DNA from: Chloroflexi bacterium UBA6265
GTDB lineage: Bacteria; Chloroflexota; Chloroflexia; Thermomicrobiales; UBA6265
NCBI GenBank assembly: GCA_002440805.1
Contig: DJVD01000148.1
Span: forward strand, 1-6,839
Reading direction: 5' to 3'
Length of the DNA stretch: 6,839 bases
Shown here: piece by piece, positions 1 through 6,478 of the stretch
Position numbering within the stretch: the first letter of the stretch is position 1
Layout of the letters: each line of letters starts with the position of its first letter
Notes under the pieces: generated by a model
Seen by the model: only the letters and a program-made list of their open reading frames with translations
What the model was told of the DNA's origin: nothing
Database searches by the model: none
Made by a program: the position numbers and the translations under genes

Positions 1-8
1 ATTCATCT

Positions 9-33
9 CCTGGCCGGCCCTGTGCCGGCCAGG
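9..33 (+). terminator. Perfect GC-rich hairpin upstream of the DAACS carrier gene
   Basis: CCTGGCCGGC at 9-18 pairs perfectly with GCCGGCCAGG at 24-33 around a 5-nt loop (CCTGT), giving a 10-bp stem. The tail that follows (ATTCGCGCCTGTT) has no clean U-tract, so this is not a textbook Rho-independent terminator. It most likely lies just past the stop codon of a gene to the left of the window, as the hairpin at 1346-1369 does for the next gene. It could terminate transcription fully or partly, or protect the 3' end of an upstream message. The 63 nt between it and the start at 97 contain no convincing promoter. Confidence 0.5.
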
Positions 34-96
34 ATTCGCGCCTGTTAACAACGGGTGCAACGTCGTATTCGGGCCTTTACCGGAAAGGTACTATGT

Positions 97-1338
97 GTGA
101 AAAGGCCGAATAACAAGAACATGACCCTGTTCATCATGGCTTCCATGATCCTCGGCGTCATTTTCGGATTGGTTGTTGGCCGAACATTTCCTGTCGTGGA
201 TCTCATCGGCCAAATCTTCCTTCGTTTGATTCAAATGTCCATCATCCTCCTGGTGATGGGCCAGATTATCGAGGCGATCGGCGGCATCAGGCCGCAGGAA
301 AGCGGCAAAATCGGCCTCAAAACCGTGCTGGTGTTCTTTGTGTCCACCGTGCTGGCGGCAGGGTTCGGGATTTTCATGACCGTCCTGTTCAAGCCGGGCG
401 TCAGCATCAACCTCGAACGGATCGACCAATCCGCCGAGGTGACGGCCGCATCAACCTCGGTGTACGACACCATTCTCAGCTTCTTCACGCCAAACATCAT
501 CAGTTCCATGGCCAACGGCGTGATCGTGCAGGTGATTGTGTTTGCCATCGTCTTTGGCCTTGCCCTGGCGATGGTGGTGCAAGGCAACCCCGAGCAGGGC
601 AGCGTGCTGCTCAGCCTGATCCACGAATTCAACAACGTGATCATGCGGGTGGTGCTAATGGTGATGGTCACCGCACCCCTGGGTGTGTTTGCGCTGGTTT
701 CTACGTCCATTGGCAAGTACGGCATTGAAATGATCAAGCCGCTCGCCAGTTACCTGGGCACATACGGCCTCGCCACCTTCCTCTTCCTCACCGCCTGGAT
801 TGTGGTGGTGGTAAGCGTGACGCGTGTGCCCCTTATGGGCCTGCTCAACGGTGTGAGTCGCATGAGCATGGTTGCACTCGCCACCACCTCCTCGGCAGTC
901 ACCCTGCCGATTGAGATGGAGGATGCAGAGGCCAAACTCGGCGTCCGCGGCGAGATCTCGCAGATCGTACTGCCTCTGGGCGTGAGCCTGAACAGCAACG
1001 GCGCGGCCATGCACATGGCTATCACCATCATCACCATCGCCCAGCTATATGGCGTTAGCTACACCGCCAGCGATTACCTGTACATCGTGATGCTGGCCAC
1101 GTTCGCCTCGTTGGCAAACGCCGTGGTGCCGGGGGCGGGTTTGGTGAGCCTTTCCATTGTGGTGCCGCAAATGGGGCTGCCGCTGGAATCAATCGCCATC
1201 TTCGCCGGCGTGGAGTGGTTCGTGGGCATGCTCCGCACCATTCTCAATGTTGATTCCGATACGTTCAGTGCCATGTTGGTGGCGAAATCGGAAAACAAAC
1301 TGGATTACAGCGTGTACGCGCAGCCCGTCGCTGCCTAA
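97..1338 (+). CDS. DAACS-family dicarboxylate/amino acid:cation symporter
   Basis: This is a secondary carrier of the glutamate/dicarboxylate:cation symporter family (SDF/DAACS), in the cytoplasmic membrane, importing an organic anion or amino acid with Na+ or H+. I chose GTG at 97 (413 aa) because GGAAAGG at 82-88 lies 8 nt upstream; GTG at 55 and ATG at 121 are in frame but less well placed. Family marks are a hydrophobic N-terminal half, TTSSAVTLP (residues 263-271, the HP1 serine-rich loop), PLG followed by NSNGA (299-303, at the NMDGT position of TM7), VVPGAG (HP2 loop, about 343-348), and a TM8 segment with R380, N384 and D388. By eye these match GltPh R397, N401 and D405. The GltPh Asp394 position is G377, which argues against a classical acidic amino acid as substrate. 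It is the first complete gene of the + strand block, ends 8 nt before a hairpin and lies 77 nt upstream of arcC. The family is certain; substrate and coupling ion are unknown. Confidence 0.9.
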   Translation: MKRPNNKNMTLFIMASMILGVIFGLVVGRTFPVVDLIGQIFLRLIQMSIILLVMGQIIEAIGGIRPQESGKIGLKTVLVFFVSTVLAAGFGIFMTVLFKPGVSINLERIDQSAEVTAASTSVYDTILSFFTPNIISSMANGVIVQVIVFAIVFGLALAMVVQGNPEQGSVLLSLIHEFNNVIMRVVLMVMVTAPLGVFALVSTSIGKYGIEMIKPLASYLGTYGLATFLFLTAWIVVVVSVTRVPLMGLLNGVSRMSMVALATTSSAVTLPIEMEDAEAKLGVRGEISQIVLPLGVSLNSNGAAMHMAITIITIAQLYGVSYTASDYLYIVMLATFASLANAVVPGAGLVSLSIVVPQMGLPLESIAIFAGVEWFVGMLRTILNVDSDTFSAMLVAKSENKLDYSVYAQPVAA

Positions 1339-1345
1339 CAAGGTT

Positions 1346-1369
1346 CGTGCCCGCTTCCAGGCGGGCACG
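1346..1369 (+). terminator. Hairpin between DAACS carrier and arcC
   Basis: CGTGCCCGC (1346-1354) and GCGGGCACG (1361-1369) form a perfect 9-bp stem around the loop TTCCAG, starting 8 nt after the carrier's stop codon. The following bases (GATCAATCGAG) have no U-tract. Position and strength suggest a terminator or an mRNA 3'-end/processing hairpin that lowers, rather than abolishes, expression of arcC, which starts 47 nt further on with its own strong Shine-Dalgarno. Confidence 0.5.
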
Positions 1370-1415
1370 GATCAATCGAGACCCGGGCCGAACCCGAGGC
1401 AACAAGGAGTTCAAA

Positions 1416-2420
1416 ATGAATCCATCACGTATCGTGGTGGCCCTGGGCGGAAACGCCCTCGGCAAGACACCGACCGAACAAAAAGAAGCTATTGCCGTGG
1501 TCGCCGATGCCCTGGTGGAGTTGCTGAAGAAAAACCATCGCCTGGTGATTGGTCACGGGAATGGCCCCCAGGTGGGCGCAATTAACCTCGCCTTCGAATA
1601 CGGCCACGCCGTGGAGGCGGGAATCCCGGAAATGCCCTTTGCCGAGTGCAATGCCATGAGCCAGGGATACATCGGTTATCACATGCAGCAGGTGCTTTCC
1701 AACAAGCTGCGCGAAAACGGTGTCAACCGTCCGGTCGCATCCGTGGTGACCCAGGTGGAAGTGGATCCGCAGGATCATGCCTTCCAGAACCCAACCAAGC
1801 CGGTGGGTCTCTTCTATACGAAGGAGGAGTCTGAATCGCTGGCGGCCAAACGCGGCTGGACATTTATCGAAGATTCCGGACGCGGTTACCGTCGCGTTGT
1901 CCCCAGCCCACTGCCGAAGAATATCGTGGAGCTCGAGACCGTGCGCGCGATGCTCAGTAGCAATATTGTTGTGATTACTGTGGGTGGGGGCGGTATTCCC
2001 GTGGTCAACACCGGTGGGCAATTGACCGGGACAGACGCCGTGATCGACAAGGATGAATCCAGCTCCCTGATCGCGGCCCAGCTCGGTGCCGATACGCTGT
2101 TGGTGCTCACGGGAGTGCCGAATATGTACATCAACTTCGGTACACCTGAACAGCAACAACTCGATGAAATTACGGCGTCAGAAGCGGCTCGGTACCTGGA
2201 GGAGGGTCAGTTTGGCACCGGCAGCATGAAGCCGAAGGTGGAAGCATGCCTGCGGTTCCTTGAGGGCCAACCAAACGGACGTGCCATTGTGACGTCGATT
2301 GAGAATGTGACGCGCGCGATTGAAGAAGGTGCGGGCACGGTGATTCGGAGCGATGCGGCAATGCGCACGCCCCATCACCAGCATGCACCGGCAATGGCCG
2401 GCGGAATGGGGAGCTGGTAG
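1416..2420 (+). CDS. arcC: Carbamate kinase
   Basis: Cytoplasmic carbamate kinase (amino acid kinase fold), which interconverts carbamoyl phosphate + ADP and carbamate + ATP. In catabolic clusters it recovers ATP from carbamoyl phosphate released by a transcarbamylase. I chose ATG at 1416 (334 aa) because AAGGAG at 1404-1409 lies 6 nt upstream; the longer reading frame from 1347 starts inside the intergenic hairpin. Family motifs in order are GGNAL (11-15), GHGNGPQVG (46-54), NPTKPVG (125-131), GRGYRRVVPSP (155-165), GGGGIPVV (190-197), AVIDKDESSSLIAA (208-221), LTGVPNMYINFG (231-242) and GSMKPKVEA (269-277). All expected blocks are intact. The protein is slightly longer than typical carbamate kinases because of a C-terminal tail (about 312-334) rich in His, Met and Gly. 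No arginine deiminase or ornithine carbamoyltransferase gene is adjacent, so the usual arginine deiminase pathway is not supported here. The neighbouring amidohydrolase suggests a ureide, purine or pyrimidine source instead. Confidence 0.96.
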   Translation: MNPSRIVVALGGNALGKTPTEQKEAIAVVADALVELLKKNHRLVIGHGNGPQVGAINLAFEYGHAVEAGIPEMPFAECNAMSQGYIGYHMQQVLSNKLRENGVNRPVASVVTQVEVDPQDHAFQNPTKPVGLFYTKEESESLAAKRGWTFIEDSGRGYRRVVPSPLPKNIVELETVRAMLSSNIVVITVGGGGIPVVNTGGQLTGTDAVIDKDESSSLIAAQLGADTLLVLTGVPNMYINFGTPEQQQLDEITASEAARYLEEGQFGTGSMKPKVEACLRFLEGQPNGRAIVTSIENVTRAIEEGAGTVIRSDAAMRTPHHQHAPAMAGGMGSW

Positions 2421-2440
2421 GAAAAACATCAAATGGGGAG

Positions 2441-2462
2441 GGGAGAGGCAATCACCTCTCCC
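2441..2462 (+). terminator. Hairpin after arcC, probable (partial) terminator
   Basis: GGGAGAGG (2441-2448) and CCTCTCCC (2455-2462) form a perfect 8-bp stem with loop CAATCA, beginning 21 nt after the arcC stop codon. A T-rich stretch (ATTTTTGTTG, 2474-2483) follows about 12 nt past the stem, further away than in a standard intrinsic terminator. It lies in the longest gap of the block (137 nt, 2421-2557), so arcC and the downstream transporter/hydrolase pair may be only partly cotranscribed. I found no convincing promoter in the remainder of the gap. Confidence 0.5.
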
Positions 2463-2557
2463 GGGTGGATTGGATTTTTGTTGTGGTTATGTCTCTTCTG
2501 ATGGGCAGGATTCGGGGGCTACCCGGGTCACCTGTCAAAGGGGCTGGAGATAGGTAG

Positions 2558-3808
2558 ATGGACGGTTTCCTGAGTATTTTGCCACTGATTGTGGTGTTGG
2601 TCTTGTTGTTTAAGCGCGTCCACATGGTCGTGGCCGGCCTGGTTGGTGCTGTGTTGGCGATGGTGCTCGGCGGCATTTCGCTGGCCACCGCGAACACCAC
2701 GCTGATGGAAACGCTGCCGAAGATCCTGGGCATGGTGGTGCCGGTGATCAACTCGGCCGTCGCCTTCGCCGTGTTCAATTCGGGTGGCTACACCAGCGCC
2801 CTGAAGCTCATGAACAAGGGCGTGCGCGGCCGCACCGAACTGCTCGCCGGCGCAATCGTGCTGCTGCAGTCCGTGGCCACGTACATGAGCGGTATCGGTG
2901 GAGGTACCGCCGTGGTACTTGCCCCGCTTGCCTTCGCTGCGGCCGGCGCGATCCCGCAGTTGATTGCCGGTATGTCCATTGCCGCTGCCGTGGCCTTCAC
3001 AACCTCGCCGGCGTCGCTGGAATCCAGCGTGTTCTCGGAAATTAGCGGCACGCCAATTGGCGACTACGTTGCCACCATGCGCCCGTATTGGCTCGTGTTC
3101 ACCGCCATTGCCATCGTGATCGCGTGGTGGGGTGCGCGCAAGCACGGCTCCCTGTTCAAGCAGGATGCTCCGTCTGAGGTAGTTGCTCCATCCGAAGAAA
3201 CGTCCGAGCTGGTGAAAACCACCGCCCCGGCCGCCTTCCTGCTGTTTGCCGTGCTCCTTGGCCCGTGGATCAACGACCAGGTTGGCCAGCCGGTCCTCGG
3301 CCCGTTGGTGTATAGCCTTACTACCATCTTCCTCATCTGGATTTTCACCAAGACCCCACTGAACAAGGCGTTCGATTCCCTGGTCGATGGCTCCAGCTAC
3401 ATCCTCACCCGTCTGTTTGGTGTGGGGTACTTCCTGAGCTTCATTTACCTGATCGAGAAGAATGGCGCTTTCGATACCATCTCCAGCATGGCCGAAGTTG
3501 CTCCCTCCTGGCTAATGATTCCGGCGGGCGTGCTGGCGGGCTTCCTTATCGGCGTTCCGGCCGGTGCCTATGTCGGTACCATCCTCGCCCTCATCCTGCC
3601 GGTGGTGATGAACCTTGGGTTCACGCCGCTGGAAATGGGCTTCGTCACCATGGGTGTCGGTCTTGGCAGCCAAATGAGTTTCGTGAATATCACCATGCAG
3701 GCCCTGAGCTCCGGCTTCCAGGTGCCGATCGAGAAGGTCGTGCGCGGCAACACACCGTACATCCTCGGCTGTGTGCTGGTCCTGCTTGGTTTTTCGCTCG
3801 TAATGTAG
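2558..3808 (+). CDS. Ion Transporter superfamily carrier (GntP/DcuC/CitMHS-like)
   Basis: Polytopic inner-membrane protein of 416 aa with about 11-12 hydrophobic segments, beginning directly with a membrane segment (residues 4-19) and no cleavable signal peptide. ATG at 2558 is preceded by GGAG at 2546-2549. Two related halves are visible. Residues about 109-178 (SGIGGGTAVVLAP, then AFTTSPASLE, then MRPYW) and 331-403 (IGVPAGAYVGTILALILP, then GLGSQMSFVN, then RGNTPYI) share a Gly-rich loop, a proline-bearing helix and a Ser-rich re-entrant-like loop. They are separated by one long polar loop (about 194-222). This arrangement fits carriers of the Ion Transporter superfamily, many of which move organic anions such as gluconate, C4-dicarboxylates or citrate. 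I cannot name the exact family or substrate. Only 19 nt separate it from the amidohydrolase, so it probably imports that enzyme's substrate or exports its product. Confidence 0.75.
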   Translation: MDGFLSILPLIVVLVLLFKRVHMVVAGLVGAVLAMVLGGISLATANTTLMETLPKILGMVVPVINSAVAFAVFNSGGYTSALKLMNKGVRGRTELLAGAIVLLQSVATYMSGIGGGTAVVLAPLAFAAAGAIPQLIAGMSIAAAVAFTTSPASLESSVFSEISGTPIGDYVATMRPYWLVFTAIAIVIAWWGARKHGSLFKQDAPSEVVAPSEETSELVKTTAPAAFLLFAVLLGPWINDQVGQPVLGPLVYSLTTIFLIWIFTKTPLNKAFDSLVDGSSYILTRLFGVGYFLSFIYLIEKNGAFDTISSMAEVAPSWLMIPAGVLAGFLIGVPAGAYVGTILALILPVVMNLGFTPLEMGFVTMGVGLGSQMSFVNITMQALSSGFQVPIEKVVRGNTPYILGCVLVLLGFSLVM

Positions 3809-3827
3809 GAAAAGGAAGGAACTCTGA

Positions 3828-5051
3828 ATGGGAATCCTGTTCAAGAACGTTCGCATCAACGATACCGATGGCCTGGTTGATATTCGCATCGATGGCGAAA
3901 CCATCGCCGAGATCGGTGCCAATCTCGACGCTGCCGGGCTCGATGTCATTGAGGGCGATGGCCGCGTGGTGTTGCCGGGCCTGGTGGAAGCGCATATCCA
4001 CCTGGACAAGGCGCTGGTGGCCGATCGCTGCCAGAACCGTAGCGGCACCGTGAAGGAAGCGATCGCCGTTACCGCCGAGCTCAAACCCACCTTCACCTCT
4101 GAGGATGTGCGTGAGCGCGCCGAGAAGACCCTGCGCATGGAAATCCTCAATGGTGTGACGCACATGCGGACGCAGTCGGAGTTCGATCCTGCCGGCGGCT
4201 TCACGGGCTTCCATGAAATCATGGCCCTGAAGGAGAAGTACAAGGCGTATACGGATATCCAGGTGGTGGCCTTCCCGCAGGAAGGCATCCACAAGGCTCC
4301 AGGCACCGAGCAGATGATGATCGATGCTATGGAGATGGGTGCCGATGTAGTTGGCGGCGTGCCGTACAACGATTACTCCGCCAACGATCACATTGATACC
4401 GTCTTCGAGATCGCGAAGAAGTTTGATAAGGACATCGATTTCCATCAGGACTTCATGGATAACGCCGAAGGCACATCCATCGAATACGTGATCGAGAAAA
4501 CCGAGCGCGAAGGCTTCCAGAACCGCGTGGCCGTGGGCCACCTTACCAGCCTGGGTGCGTTCGAGTTGGAGGCCCTCAAGCCGATCGCCGAGGGCATGGC
4601 CCGCGCTGGCATCAGTGTGTTCAGCCTCCCGGCTACCGACCTTCATCTCGGAGGTCGTGGCGATACCCACAAGGTGCGCCGCGGGCTCACGCCGATTCGC
4701 TTCCTGCGTTCGCATGGCGTGAATGTCAGCCTCGCCTCGAACAATATCCGTAACGCCTTCACGCCGTACGGGAATGGCGACCTGTTCCAGATCGCCATGC
4801 TCGGTATCGCCGGTGGCCACCTTGGTGGTGCCGATGACATGCCGCACGTGATCGATATGATCACGACCGAACCGGCGAAGGCACTTGGATTCCAGGATTA
4901 TGGCCTCGAGGTTGGCAAGCCCGCGGATCTGATCATGGTGGACTCTCGCAAGAAGTCCGATGTGGTCATTGATCTCGCTACCAAGCTGATCGTGATGAAG
5001 CGCGGCAAGGTGCTGGTGAAAACCACTCGTGAAACCGAATGGTTCATCTAG
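3828..5051 (+). CDS. Cytosine-deaminase-like amidohydrolase, substrate unknown
   Basis: Cytoplasmic metal-dependent hydrolase of the amidohydrolase superfamily, 407 aa, aligning along its whole length with E. coli cytosine deaminase CodA by eye. AAGGAAGGAA (3812-3821) is the Shine-Dalgarno for ATG 3828. An N-terminal small beta domain (about 1-50) precedes the barrel. Recognisable elements are the metal-binding HIH (H56, H58) in LVEAHIHLDKAL, FPQEG (149-153; Q151 matches the CodA substrate-contact Gln156), H206 in FHQDF, H238 in VGHLTS, GGRGDT then RRG (275-286), SNNIRN (304-309), and a C-terminal beta part with GKPADLIMVD (363-372). Two CodA residues are replaced: catalytic Glu217 falls at F209, and metal-binding Asp313 falls at N305. 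CodA His312 and Asp314 fall at S304 and N306. Cytosine deamination therefore should not be assumed; a related cyclic amide, amidine or ureide is possible. It is the last gene of the block and is followed by a strong hairpin. Confidence 0.85.
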   Translation: MGILFKNVRINDTDGLVDIRIDGETIAEIGANLDAAGLDVIEGDGRVVLPGLVEAHIHLDKALVADRCQNRSGTVKEAIAVTAELKPTFTSEDVRERAEKTLRMEILNGVTHMRTQSEFDPAGGFTGFHEIMALKEKYKAYTDIQVVAFPQEGIHKAPGTEQMMIDAMEMGADVVGGVPYNDYSANDHIDTVFEIAKKFDKDIDFHQDFMDNAEGTSIEYVIEKTEREGFQNRVAVGHLTSLGAFELEALKPIAEGMARAGISVFSLPATDLHLGGRGDTHKVRRGLTPIRFLRSHGVNVSLASNNIRNAFTPYGNGDLFQIAMLGIAGGHLGGADDMPHVIDMITTEPAKALGFQDYGLEVGKPADLIMVDSRKKSDVVIDLATKLIVMKRGKVLVKTTRETEWFI

Positions 5052-5073
5052 CGGATCTACGCGCGAAGCTGTG

Positions 5074-5101
5074 GCGCCAGGAGGCATATGCTTCCTGGCG
5101 C
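5074..5101. terminator. Strong palindromic hairpin between convergent genes
   Basis: GCGCCAGGA (5074-5082) and TCCTGGCGC (5093-5101) flank GCATATGC (5084-5091), with only positions 5083/5092 mismatched, giving an almost perfect 28-bp palindrome. In the + transcript the mismatch is a G-U pair, giving a 12-bp stem with an AUAU loop; in the - transcript it is an A-C mismatch, so the structure is stronger for the + strand operon. It starts 23 nt after the amidohydrolase stop and 56 nt from the end of the opposing MFS gene, as expected of a bidirectional terminator. Neither side has a good U-tract. Confidence 0.65.
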
Positions 5102-5156
5102 TTCGACATTTCACACGTTCTGACGTTGACCGCTGCCCTTTGCCTGAAAATCGAAC

Positions 5157-6383
5157 TCAGGCGACGATACGTTGTTCTTCCCTGCGATCGGCGAACATGC
5201 CGTTCTTGCGCAGATCCGCCAGCGCGATCAGCGCCCCGGTGACCGTGCAGGTGACAGCGATGATCAGCAGCACCTGAGGTGAAGCACCACTAATCAGTCC
5301 CGCCATGGCGGCACCGAAGGCAGCAAATGTGGTCTTCAGGCTGGTGGAGAGCGTGAACACTTGCGTGCGCACGTTTTGCGGGCTGAACCGATCACGCACT
5401 GCGAATTGCGCTGTTCCTTGTGGACCACCCAACGCCCCGGCCAGCACAAACAGCAACAGCGCCATGGGCGTATTTGTCACCATGGTTAACAGCGCCAGCG
5501 GCAGCGCCGTTGCCAGGGTGACGAATGGCAACATCACATGCGGTTTATCCAACCCGAACGGACGCGACGCATATGTGAGTGAACCGATAAGGGCGCCAAT
5601 GGCCATAGTGCTAAGCAGCACACCGGCATTGACGCTAAAGGTGGTATTGGAAAGCATGGTTGCCGCGATCGGCAGGATACCCACGGAGATGCTTGCCAGG
5701 CTGGTGGCAATCACCGTCGATCGCAAAGGCGTAATCACCGCCAGGGCCTTGAAGCCATCGATCGGCGATGGGGCAGCGATCAGCGCGCGTTCTTCGTCGC
5801 GCTTGATCGGCAGGCGCAACACATTGATGCTTGCCAGAATCATCATCCCCGACAGCAACAGCAAACTTGCAATCGGCGAGACAAATCCGGCCACGGCCGC
5901 CACGACCGCCGGTGCCAGGATAGCGGAGACGTTGTAGGTAACAACATCCATCGCATATCCGCGATGCAACAGGGGCTTCGGCACGATGGTGCCCACCAGC
6001 GATGAGAGCCCTCCCTGCATCAACGGGCCAACCGAGCCACCAATGGCTGCCAGCACCAGGATGATCGGTGCTGGCAGTATCTCCAGCGAAAGCCCGCAGA
6101 GCGCAATCATGAACGCATTGAACGCAAAGGCGATGCTGTACAGCCGGGTAGGGTTGGTACTCATATCGGCCATACGGCCGACGAACGGGGCGGCGATGAT
6201 CGAGGGAATGAGAAATGCCGCTACCAGCAATCCGCCGAGCTTGAGACCGCCGGGAGTGGCCGCGGCAGCCAGGATGAGCGCCAGGCGCAGGCCTTCGTTC
6301 GCCATCCGGGCCATGATGGCGGTGGCAAAGTAGGTGCTGAACGCAGGGGCACCCTGCTGCAGGTCGCGAAACGATGAGGACAT
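5157..6383 (-). CDS. MFS transporter
   Basis: Cytoplasmic-membrane transporter of the major facilitator superfamily, 408 aa, with about 12 hydrophobic segments in two halves separated by a polar central loop (about 193-212). The start at 6383 (MSSSFRDLQQG) is preferred over the in-frame ATG at 6455, because the latter lies at the edge of the hairpin at 6423-6451 and its extra 24 residues are polar and lie before the first membrane helix. Neither start has a good Shine-Dalgarno. GRMADMSTNPTRLY (69-82) is a variant of the MFS loop 2-3 motif. A second-half counterpart, YASRPFGLDKPHVM (271-284), is less conserved. Topology and size fit the 12-helix efflux-type branch, but no substrate can be inferred. 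It points the same way as metE, 95 nt downstream of it, and is separated from it by a terminator-like hairpin, so it is probably an independent unit. It converges on the + strand block and is probably not part of it. Confidence 0.85.
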   Translation of the reverse strand: MSSSFRDLQQGAPAFSTYFATAIMARMANEGLRLALILAAAATPGGLKLGGLLVAAFLIPSIIAAPFVGRMADMSTNPTRLYSIAFAFNAFMIALCGLSLEILPAPIILVLAAIGGSVGPLMQGGLSSLVGTIVPKPLLHRGYAMDVVTYNVSAILAPAVVAAVAGFVSPIASLLLLSGMMILASINVLRLPIKRDEERALIAAPSPIDGFKALAVITPLRSTVIATSLASISVGILPIAATMLSNTTFSVNAGVLLSTMAIGALIGSLTYASRPFGLDKPHVMLPFVTLATALPLALLTMVTNTPMALLLFVLAGALGGPQGTAQFAVRDRFSPQNVRTQVFTLSTSLKTTFAAFGAAMAGLISGASPQVLLIIAVTCTVTGALIALADLRKNGMFADRREEQRIVA

Positions 6384-6422
6384 GGAGCGGTTGGGCCTGA
6401 CGGTGACGCACACGGAAAACCA

Positions 6423-6451
6423 GAGAGAGGCGGGCACGTGCCGCCTCTCTC
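6423..6451 (-). terminator. Probable metE terminator hairpin
   Basis: Read on the - strand, GAGAGAGGCGG and CCGCCTCTCTC form an 11-bp perfect stem around a 7-nt loop, starting 28 nt after the metE stop codon and followed after three bases by TTTT (6419-6416). This is the most terminator-like hairpin in the window. The loop region contains a GGCACGTGCC palindrome (6433-6442) that allows an alternative fold. It lies between metE and the MFS start, which supports separate transcription of the two genes. Confidence 0.7.
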
Positions 6452-6478
6452 GCATAGTCTACCTTTTTGGCACCTCGG

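Noticed and set aside
93..113. A six-residue ORF (ATG at 93) overlapping the start of the DAACS carrier, a possible leader peptide
   Set aside because: Its spacing from GGAAAGG is short, it overlaps GTG 97 in another frame, and it has no run of regulatory codons. Chance is the simpler explanation.
1425..2159. A 244-codon open frame antisense to arcC
   Set aside because: It fully overlaps the unmistakable carbamate kinase, has His-rich low-complexity composition, and resembles no family I recognise.
9..2462. The intergenic hairpins as copies of one dispersed palindromic repeat
   Set aside because: Stem and loop sequences at 9-33, 1346-1369 and 2441-2462 share no common core beyond being GC-rich, so they are independent structures.
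3690..5114. A 474-codon open frame on the - strand opposite the amidohydrolase and the end of the upstream carrier
   Set aside because: It is the mirror of a well-supported family gene. Its translation is rich in His, Arg and Gly with no recognisable motifs, and long antisense frames are expected opposite GC-biased coding sequence.
5305..5937. A 210-codon + strand frame opposite the MFS gene
   Set aside because: The - strand frame has clear MFS membrane helices and loop motif; the + strand frame is Ala/Ser/Thr-rich shadow sequence without a ribosome-binding site.
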